Assembly: GCA_021030905.1 (NCBI GenBank)
Contig: JAGFMI010000013.1
Span: 620,001 to 684,000 of the forward strand
Length of the DNA stretch: 64,000 bases
Direction: 5' to 3'
Source: Pyrenula massariospora
Taxonomy: Eukaryota > Ascomycota > Eurotiomycetes > Pyrenulales > Pyrenulaceae
In this document: piece by piece, positions 56,222 through 64,000 of the stretch
Position numbering within the stretch: the first letter of the stretch is position 1
Layout of the letters: the number at the start of each line of letters is the position of its first letter
Program-made: the position numbers and the translations under genes
The notes under the pieces: generated by a model
The model's input: only the letters and a program-made list of their open reading frames with translations
Databases searched by the model: none
What the model was told of the DNA's origin: nothing

Positions 56222-57299
56222 ATGACGACTTTGTTCACCTCACTCCCCATTATTGACCTGACAGCTCTTTCTTCCGAATGTGCATCAGATCAGGAATTGC
56301 AGACACTCTCCTCTAAGCTGCAAAAAGTATTCGAGACAGTCGGCTTTGCTTACCTTATAAATGTTCCGCTCTCTTTCAGTCATGAGGATGTGTTCAGCAT
56401 GGCCAGGGAATTTTTCTCATTGCCGGAGGAGGCGAAAATGAGCGTTGCAAAAATGTCTTTTCAGAAGCGAAACAATAATACATATCGCGGGTCTGGGGTA
56501 ATGCCCGATGATCCCAAAGAATTGCTAACAAGACTATAGCTACTTCCCTGCACAGCCTGGCGCTGACCCGCAAAATTTCAAAGAAGGGTTTGAGCTCGGG
56601 CCCTCACACCGTGTAGCTCCCTCATCTAGGCCATCTAATTCACCTATCATGCTCACAGAACGCAATTTCTTCCCGTCAAGCCTTGGAGTTTGGTACCGTG
56701 AGCGGCTCGAAACCCTGTACGCTGAGCTCTTCTCACTGTCAACGACTCTTCTTGCTCTCCTGGCGTCAGCGCTGGGCCGAAACCCCGCTGCTTTTACCTA
56801 TATCCTCCGTAATAGTGTCTCTACTTTGCGCCTGCTGCACTATCCATGCGCTAAAGCAGCATCAAAACACGCTGTCGGCGGATCTAGTGACGAAATCCCG
56901 CAACAGGAGCTGAGTTGTACTCCGCATACTGACTCTGGACTTCTAACATTACTGCATCAAGATCCGACAGGCGGGCTAGAGGTACGTAACGCTGACGGAG
57001 CCTGGATCTCAGCGCCGTATGTCCCTGGCAGCTTGGTCGTGAATATTGGTGATCTCATGGCGCTAATGAGCGGTGGTCGATTCGTGGCTACCCAGCACCG
57101 CGTGCGCAGTTCTGGCGCCGAGCGCTTCAGCGTGCCATTTTTCTGCGAGCCCGGTGTCGACGCCATGGTCGGCGAGAAAGGTAGGGAAGTGCGCTATGAA
57201 GAGTTCGTGCTTGGAAAGATGGGCACTTGGGTCGAGTTTCAGGACTCGATGGAGCAGGCGGAGCATATCAGGGGGCACTCCAGTGTCGAGGCGTATTAG
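56222..57299 (+). CDS. 2-oxoglutarate/Fe(II)-dependent oxygenase, isopenicillin-N-synthase-like
   Basis: Two exons, 56222-56490 and 56540-57299, coding 342 residues. The start TSLPIIDLTALSS and the block GFAYLINVPLSFSHEDVF are typical of the DIOX_N domain. The C-terminal jelly roll carries the iron ligands His219 and Asp221 in HTDSGLLTLLHQD and His276 in ATQHRVRS, and the co-substrate RxS pair Arg285/Ser287 in ERFSVPFF. All catalytic residues are present, so it should be active. Substrates of the family range from secondary metabolites to hormones and cannot be told here; no biosynthetic cluster partners are nearby. The 49-nt intron uses a GTCTGG donor and restores NTYRGYFPAQPGAD across the junction. 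Confidence 0.9.
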
Positions 57300-57657
57300 A
57301 AACATTGGAAAAGATGTCGGATACTCGTTCAGTGAAAGCTCAGGACAGGCATGTCACATGTGGTCAATCCACAAGCAAATTCTCTAAGTGTCTGAAGAGT
57401 CGCGTATATCGAGTCATGACTGTAGGCCTGTTCAGGTAGTAACGAGGGTGAAAAAAGGGTAGATAAAGATGCGCCAAGGGCCCTAGGGTAACCTGCACTC
57501 CTTTCCTCCACCCTTGACGCCGCCATTCAGACGCTTCTTCGTGTACCGCCTAATTGCAGCGAAGGCATCTACCTTATATCCATACTGTACCACGGTGAGG
57601 TAGTGGGAATCAGCGCTGCACAGTGCAAACACTGATAGCGGTCCAAAGCTATCTCGC
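57300..57657. other. convergent 3' flanks of oxygenase and NACHT genes
   Basis: No gene is supported; the minus frame at 57483-57686 overlaps the NACHT stop region and has no family. Confidence 0.45.
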
Positions 57658-60600
57658 TTATGGATCTTCAAATGGTTCAGGTGCATGAATCACAGTCCCT
57701 TTTGGCACCATCCAGCCACGTGCTATTAAGTCGCCGAAGTAGCCTTCTTCCCCAAGCTCTTCACATTGATCAAGGCATGATTTGATTGTGTCTTCGACCT
57801 CCTGCCATCTTTCCTCTCTGCTGTTGCGGAAATCATCAAGGTCAGCTGGCGTCGAAATATGATATTTGTTGACGGCGGCGATGATCTTTTTCGAGCATTC
57901 CTCTACTATGGGTCTCCAGTATCTACGTTTTAAATGTCCACTATCTGCTAGATCGGGTTGTGTGATATACTTTATACTTTGGAAACGCTCAGAATCGTCC
58001 GATCTCTTGTACAAATTGCTGACATTTGCTTCCATTATGAGGTCGAAATTGGGGCTCTTTTTACCTATGAGCTTGAACCCGTTTTGGACGCTGAGAGAAC
58101 ACGGGCCACCCATGGTAAAGCAAATCGGAAATTTGGCGCTTGGCTTCGTGCAGAGGTCCGAGGCTTTCTGTAAGATAGAATCAATATATTCGAGTTTTTG
58201 AAGAGTCCAGAGAAAGCAATGTCTGTTTATCTGGTGTACTAGATCTGTCACAGCCAAGAAGGTAGTTGTAAGGTATTGTTGACAATCAGACATCTTCATT
58301 TCCTTCACAAAGGGATCAATGGACATAAGGCAGTAGTGCTGGGAGTCTGGATCCGCGCCGTCCATCAACAACCAATTTCCCAGGTCGAAGGCTCCTTCTG
58401 AGGGCAGTTCCCTGCTCACGTTCGGAGACAAGCAACAGAAAAGTAGGTAGTCTTTGTAACGAGCGTCCAATTGTCTGCCGCTTCCGACCTTTTTAAAATA
58501 CGAGTGGACAAATTCAGCAAACCCAGCACTGGCAGTTAGACCAATAAAATCTCTGGCTGAGGGAGTATCAAACCGTGCTGACTTTGGAGGCTTCAAATTT
58601 ATCAAGGGGAAATTCCAACCATCGTGCGGACAACCCATACCCACTGCGGTCATTTGACGCTGGGTCGACCTGGCAATGGTACGCAGGAGGCTACAAATAG
58701 TGTTCACGTGTGTAAAACGATTGAATCGTCCTAATTGCTTTAAAAGACTGCAGATTGTGTCCATACTGATGAGTCTGGAAGAACCATCAACCAAAAGCTT
58801 GACCAGAGATATGCGGGTCATCGCAACCCATGATTCTTCAGGCTTTACGAGACTCATTAACTTTCGGCCTTCTTCTGTGTCGGTAAGGAAATCATGGACG
58901 CTCCGGTGAATGAAGGTCACATTTGTCTGGTGTACGTTAAAATGTGTCTCTCTTGCAGATATATCGCGTTCGTCGTAATTCTTGATCGAGAAGTTAGTTC
59001 GGACTTCGAGCAGGCCCGCACAACAAGAGGCCATGCGAGCCTCGGTTCTCCGACACATGGTACAAATTTCTTGTAGGGACACGTCTTCCTCTTTTCCGAG
59101 GATTCTTTCCGCGAGAGTAGGGTTTTCCAAGACCATCAAGTCAAAGATCCCTGTTCTGTGTATTTCCGCGACTTCGAAAATATAGCGAAGATACTTTGCC
59201 GCCAGTTGACGGTAGTATTTTTCGTCTTCACCCAAGCGATTCCACATCTGACGATATAGCTGTTCGATGCCGCTTGGTAGTTGCTTTATCCTAATTTGCA
59301 ACTCTTCCCAGGTATCGAACCGCACGAGGCCGTTTCGAAGAGTTTTCAAGACGTAGACAACCCAGAGGAAAACGCCGTCAGCTTTTGCGACAACAATATC
59401 CTCAAGTATCTTTAATTGTCGAGAGCTAATCATAACAAGATCGTTATCCTTGATGGCGTCCCTCAGCAAACGCCATGTATATTTCCTGATGTCGACTCTT
59501 GTAAGATCCTGCAATCTTAGATTTGGAAGACGACTAAGTGCTCTTTGGAATTCAATTTCAGGTCGGCTGCTGACACACAGCTTTACCATGGGCAGTGATG
59601 AGAGTTTTTGAATGTGACCTAGTATCTCAACTGCACCAGCCTCTCGGTCAAACTCGTCAAGCCCATCGAGACATATGAATATTGGACTCGAGCAGAGCTC
59701 GACGGCACGGAAAAATGTGTCCGCCAGTGCTTTTGGGGACCAGTCTGAAACAGCACTCTTCTGTAAGCAGTGGGGTTCAAATTCTCTCAGGCTTTCTAAA
59801 ATCGTGACGTCTTGATTGAGCAGCTGGGAGAGAAGAGAGGCAAACAAGCCTTTTGCATTCCTCTGTGAAGGCATCCCAGAAAGCCAAAAGAAGAATCTGA
59901 GCATAAGAGGCTTCTTGACTGGTAACCATTTGCAGAGCCTGGCCACTGTTTGTGGATTTTCGCAAATATATTTCATTAGGCAGGATTTGCCGGAACCTGC
60001 TTTACCCTGAATCCAATAGACGCGTTGCTCGCCTTCAAGGAACTCGGGGAAAGAATCCCACTGCCGCCTGTCTTCCTTTTTTCCGTCTTCATCTTCGTCT
60101 TTATATTGTTTTTGATATTCTTGCTCGACTGTTCTTTCCATGAATATCCAGTTGAAGGTTCCTTCGTGACTATCTTTGATCTCGTGCTCTCGATTGTTCA
60201 TTTCGGGGTACTTCAAGCTCTGAAGCAAAAGTTTGCACTGCTCATTTGTTGCTTGATCAAGCTTTAGCTCTTCGAACGCGTGATCAATGTGATCTCTTGT
60301 ATCCTGTCCCTCGTCCCGGATGGTGGCACGTGTGCCATGAGCCTCATTCTTCACCAGAGCTGAAAGATCAGTGTGGCCATCAGCCAAGTTGCGAATAAAA
60401 GTTGCTAGAGTGTTGTCTAGACTTTTGAACTCATCCTTTTGTTCTAGCTGTAGCAGCTGTTGTTTAGCGCTATGTCCCAGGTCAGCAAATGCAGAAAGGT
60501 TATACCAGCCGCTTGAACAGCTTTTGGGGCCCTTAAATCAGATATAAGAAGCAGAACATACTTCATATGGACCAGTATGCTGGTTTGGAGAATGTTTTCA

Positions 60601-60998
60601 TACTTGAACAGCTTCGCCTCTATCTCCTCGATCCTTCTTTTACCTCTGATGGTCTTCCATGTACTTTGAAGTGAGGACTGAACACCACCGCCACCAGCCT
60701 TTGAGATATTCCGAAGCTCCTTTTGAAGGTCATCGGCAACTGTGACGCATTTTTTAGCGACATCGTCAAGTTTTCTCTCCACTGGAGTCCGGCCACCATT
60801 GCTCTGCTGAAGATGTGCAAGTGATTCGCGAATATCCCTCACAATACTCGCTATATGTTTAGTCTGTTCGTGTAGACTCAAGTGTTCTCTAGGCGTGCCG
60901 TGCTTGTAAATCTGTCTACATGTTGCGATGGATTTTGCACTGAAATCGACGACTTGGATGACGTTACACAACAACGCGAAGGCGGCCAAAGCCTCCAT
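57658..60998 (-). CDS. NACHT-type STAND NTPase (fungal NLR-like protein)
   Basis: Two exons on the minus strand, 60998-60562 and 60469-57658, encoding 1082 residues. The N-terminal domain (MEALAAFALLCNVIQVVDFS; AKSIATCRQIYKHGTPREHL) is the helical domain usual on fungal NACHT proteins and resembles HeLo-like domains. A linker (FKSLDNTLATFIRNLADGHT) leads to the NTPase: Walker A GKAGSGKS near 301-308 in VYWIQGKAGSGKSCLMKYI, Walker B IFICLDGLDEF near 409-419, sensor CVSSRPE, and downstream HRSVHDFL, a hallmark after the NACHT domain. The C-terminal 400 residues show no ankyrin, WD40 or TPR pattern. Such proteins act in self/non-self recognition and cell death; a specific role is inference. It is divergent from an ankyrin-repeat gene. 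Confidence 0.9.
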
Positions 60999-61444
60999 AT
61001 CAAGGGCAAGTAGAATGCGTTACTCAATCATGATCCCAATACGAAATATTGATCTTGTCCTAGAAAAGATGAGAAAGACAATTGAGTATGCTGAAGGAAA
61101 TGAATGTGTATTCTCCACTACAACGACTCTTTTGACTTACGAAATATTGGCAGCGGCTAAAGCGCACTCTTTGGTAAGGCTGACACAGCCACCACAAGCC
61201 TCCTCAGCCTGACCTGACCTGGTCTAGAATACGTCATACTGAGTTTGCCTAATGTCTTTGATCAGGCTGAGGCAGCTCTATAACATTTGTTAAGTCTCTG
61301 GTATTCAGTAGAGGGCATCAGATGCGGCATTGGCTGTTGATGTATCAGCTCAAATAAAAAGCTTCCCTCTAAATCCACTATCAGCAGGGGTCCAGCATTC
61401 TGCTAACGTTACTTCCACCTTACAAATTGGTCAATACGCCAATA
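60999..61444. promoter_or_regulatory. shared divergent promoter of the NACHT and ankyrin genes
   Basis: 446 bases between the two start codons with no gene between them. Both genes must be transcribed outward from here. No specific motif was assigned. Confidence 0.55.
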
Positions 61445-63241
61445 ATGGACCCTTTCACCATAGCCACGACTTGCATCAGTCTCGCCAGTGCAGTAGCGCA
61501 ACTGACGTCGCAGATCAAGACATTCGTTAGCGCCTATCGAGATACACGAAAGGATCTGGAATCTGTCACTGCAGAGCTTCAATCTCTCTCATTGTGCCTC
61601 GAATGCCTTCAAAATGATTACACAAACGAGCGAGTCTCTTATCCTGATAACATCTCGAAGAGCCTTCTCGCTGTGTTACAAAACTGTGAGAGTGTCACAG
61701 CTCAAATGCAGGAGCTTCTTGACCAGATTTCTTCTGCCAGTGTCAATAAACGATTCCATTGGGCGATGCATGGACGCCAGCAGATGAATACGCTAAGATC
61801 TAGTCTTGAAGTGCATAAGAGCGCAATAGATATAGCTTTAGAGATGACTACAGCGTAAGCTTCTTTTATTTACACCACCATCCTCTAAGCTAAGTGGAAT
61901 AGCGTAGGAGTTTCCTCGGTAGTCAAGATTACAACAAATATTCAGAACGACACGAGAAAAATTAAACAGGATACAGCAAAAGTTCCCTCAATTCTTGACG
62001 AGATCTACGCTCTTCGTTTTCAGCTCCAGAAAAATGAGCAAAAGGGGACAGACAATTTTTTACTGGACAGATTTCTGGAGGAGAGCTGCTCATACGCCGA
62101 GTCCGTGTTCACTCCGCCAAACATTGAGGATGCAGAAGCCTCTTTCCCCTTGGCTGACTCTAAAAAGCCTACGTTGAGGGAGAGTGGTTCCTTCAACGGC
62201 GATTTGCGAGAAATATATTCAATCAGTCTCCTAAGACGTTCAGACCGGGTACCGCGAGCCGAAAAGAAGATTTATCGTGCTTCGAGGGCGCGAGCAGCCT
62301 GCGAAGATGCTAGAAGAGTTTATCTTCACAGAAGTTTGGCGGAATTATTACTCGAGAAGGATCAGGATTCCAAAATTCACCTGACGCGCCTCGAGTGGCT
62401 GCTAGATAACGGTGCTGATGTGAAGTTGAAAATTGAGATAGAACTTCCACAAGTCCAACTACATCAGCATCGTTCCAGGCTAGTATCGGTGTCGACTATA
62501 GCGGCAGAGATTTGGATGAATAGATGTATCGCAGCGGTTGTATTGCTCCTCTCACGTGGCGCTGATATCGCTGATCGAAGCATTCTTCCACTTGCCGCGA
62601 AAATTGGGGATTATCAAATCATGGAGTTTATCATGAGACAGGGAGTGGATCCGAACAGTACACCGCCGGAGAACTGGCCCCCATCCTATCAAGGCAATGC
62701 ATTAACGCTCTTATGCAGAGACTATTACAACGAAACCACTTTGCGCATGTTGTTAGAGCTCGGCGCCGATCCGAATCAAGCCAGCTACCAGGAAGAATCA
62801 GCTTTGTTCACTGCCGTATTCTTTGGCTTTGACGAGTATGCTGATATCTTGCTTGCACACGGTGCAAGCGTCTTTATTCATGGAGGAATTTTCGGAACCA
62901 TTCTGCAGTGCGCCGCGGCAGGCCCGAGTCCCAGCCTCTACTGCATTGAGGAGCTACTACGACGGGGCTGTCCCATCAACGAGATCGGCGGCTATCATGG
63001 AACCGCGCTTTCTGCAGCTGCTGCTCAAGGCCATCTGAATGTCGTACAATTGCTTCTTCAGGCTGGTGCATCACCGAATGAAGAAGGAGGAACCGGGAAA
63101 GTCCCTCTCGACTGGCTTGGTGAACGGAATTTCGTTAATCCTAGGATTTCGATTTCAGAAGAAGAGCTGGAAGATATAAGTCAGCTTCTACGGCATGTAG
63201 GGGCAAGGCAACAAATCCAACAAAAGGCGGTCGAGAAGTAG
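61445..63241 (+). CDS. ankyrin-repeat protein with fungal N-terminal helical domain
   Basis: Two exons, 61445-61854 and 61903-63241, coding 582 residues. The ATG at 61445 was chosen because MDPFTIATTCISLASAVAQL is the usual start of the PigL_N-like fungal N-terminal domain. That domain continues through YRDTRKDLESVTAELQSLSL and LEVHKSAIDIALEMTTA, then VVKITTNIQNDTRKIKQDTA. Residues about 325-560 hold at least six ankyrin repeats, for example LTRLEWLLDNGADVK, LRMLLELGADPNQASYQEES, YADILLAHGASVFIHGG, IEELLRRGCPINEIGGYHGT and ALSAAAAQGHLNVVQLLLQA. No NTPase domain is present. The family is linked with signalling and incompatibility proteins. Divergence from a NACHT gene that lacks repeats of its own is notable. 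Confidence 0.87.
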
Positions 63242-63817
63242 AGCATAGCAAAGAAGTGGGAGAACCTCAATGATCTATCGATATTAGCTGTTTCACAATA
63301 GAAGCTCTAAAGCTGTGCTAGCAGTCTACACCGACGATAACAAGATCTTCGCTGAAATGAGAACAGCAGCCACAGCACCGTGTCCAGAAGGCTTAGCAGC
63401 CGGCTAAAGTTGGCCAGGGGACCACCTTGCCTACACGTGCAGCGTGAACCCAGCCACTCATGTCCTCGACAGGGCCATCGTACAAGTATCACTTGCTATG
63501 TCATTCTTTAGATTGCACCGCAGTAGTCCTAGGCTGAGGAAGGGTCGACAAGGACTACTAGGGCTTGGAACGAGAAGCGTCGGTTGAGGAGTAGAAACTC
63601 AATTTGCCTTCCTGGAAGTATCCAAGACAGGCTATGTCACAGGGTGATTCGATGTTCATGAATTCATGACCATTCAAGTGAGGTCGAATTAGTATAACAT
63701 AGTGGCAATAATATCACAGTGGTTATTGAATCAATGTAGACTTTGTTAACGGGTAAAAAATTTAAGTAATGCTTACATTAGCACATTGATTCGGCATACC
63801 AGCCACAAACCTCAAGA
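63242..63817. other. intergenic stretch
   Basis: Ankyrin gene 3' flank and the downstream flank of the partial gene at the right edge. AT-rich near 63670-63780. No other gene seen. Confidence 0.4.
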
Positions 63818-64000
63818 CTACTGACACCAGATTAAGATGTTGAAACCCAAACCTGTTCTTCTCGCGGTAAGATGCGTTGCACAAGTGAAACAGCCAATAC
63901 CATTCTTCCGCACCACAGCATGCCTACCGGTTTCCGCGCACCACGCCCTTGCCATGACCTCCTCGCCCTGTTCGGTCGCATCGATGATGGTCAGCGCTTC
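63818..64000 (-). CDS. C-terminal fragment of an unknown protein, cut by the window edge
   Basis: The minus strand is open from the right edge to a TAG at 63820-63818 (60 residues). The segment EALTIIDATEQGEEVMARAW followed by CAETGRHAVVRKNGIGCFTC has good coding composition. No family was recognised, and no start is inside the window. It could also be a chance frame. Confidence 0.45.
   Translation of the reverse strand, partial: EALTIIDATEQGEEVMARAWCAETGRHAVVRKNGIGCFTCATHLTARRTGLGFNILIWCQ

Noticed and set aside
15385-63241. A secondary-metabolite gene cluster around the MFS transporter and 2OG oxygenase
   Set aside because: No polyketide synthase, peptide synthetase, terpene cyclase or cluster regulator is present nearby.
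1-64000. CRISPR arrays, LTR elements, DNA transposons or viral insertions
   Set aside because: No regularly spaced repeats, transposase, integrase or reverse-transcriptase motifs, or paired terminal repeats were recognised. Small or decayed elements could still be missed by eye.

Overview
The window comes from the nuclear genome of a filamentous ascomycete (Pezizomycotina). Evidence: short introns (mostly 44-120 nt) with GTRNGT donors and CTRAY-type branch sites, fungal-specific families (Clr5, HeLo, fungal NACHT proteins, DUF4267, an EF-hand external NADH dehydrogenase), and single-copy genes whose rebuilt products match ascomycete forms from end to end. The class cannot be fixed from the sequence. 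Exon structures were rebuilt by hand; each multi-exon model closes in frame, but none is checked against transcripts.

Layout. 1-9 kb is sparse: a DUF4267 membrane protein, an odd intron-containing type II tRNA, a four-exon Clr5-domain gene, a small orphan gene and a 66-bp tandem repeat. 9.7-33.4 kb is a dense housekeeping block: a 1412-aa proline-rich disordered protein, ATP synthase subunit f and a complex I NDUFS4-type subunit (divergent), U5 snRNP protein Dim1/Dib1 and deoxyhypusine hydroxylase (divergent), RNA polymerase I subunit Rpa12 and cohesin loader Scc2 (divergent), external NADH dehydrogenase, histone acetyltransferase Esa1 and splicing factor Cef1/Cdc5. 33.4-36.9 kb holds a secreted HExxH metallopeptidase in a gene-poor stretch. 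36.9-40.2 kb is an argininosuccinate synthase gene cut by 22 introns, with a 2-nt and an 8-nt exon. 40.8-43.7 kb encodes a HeLo/AAA+ fusion. 44.2-49.7 kb has Nop53, a Gef1-type chloride channel and an NF-YC/Dpb3-like histone-fold protein. 49.7-53.1 kb appears gene-free, with a (CT)n run and tRNA-like fragments. 53.1-57.3 kb has an MFS transporter, a TMEM42/EamA-like membrane protein and a 2-oxoglutarate/Fe(II) oxygenase. 57.7-63.2 kb is a divergent pair: a NACHT NTPase and an ankyrin-repeat protein with a different N-terminal signalling-type domain. A partial gene runs off the right edge.

The housekeeping genes cover translation, splicing, chromatin, respiration and ribosome synthesis and form no pathway cluster. 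The accessory genes (Clr5, HeLo-AAA+, NACHT, ankyrin protein) belong to families linked in fungi to regulated cell death or non-self recognition. The strongest anomalies are the argininosuccinate synthase gene structure, the NACHT/ankyrin pair, the HeLo-AAA+ architecture, the tRNA with an unexpected anticodon, and a C-rich to G-rich switch along the sense strand of several genes.
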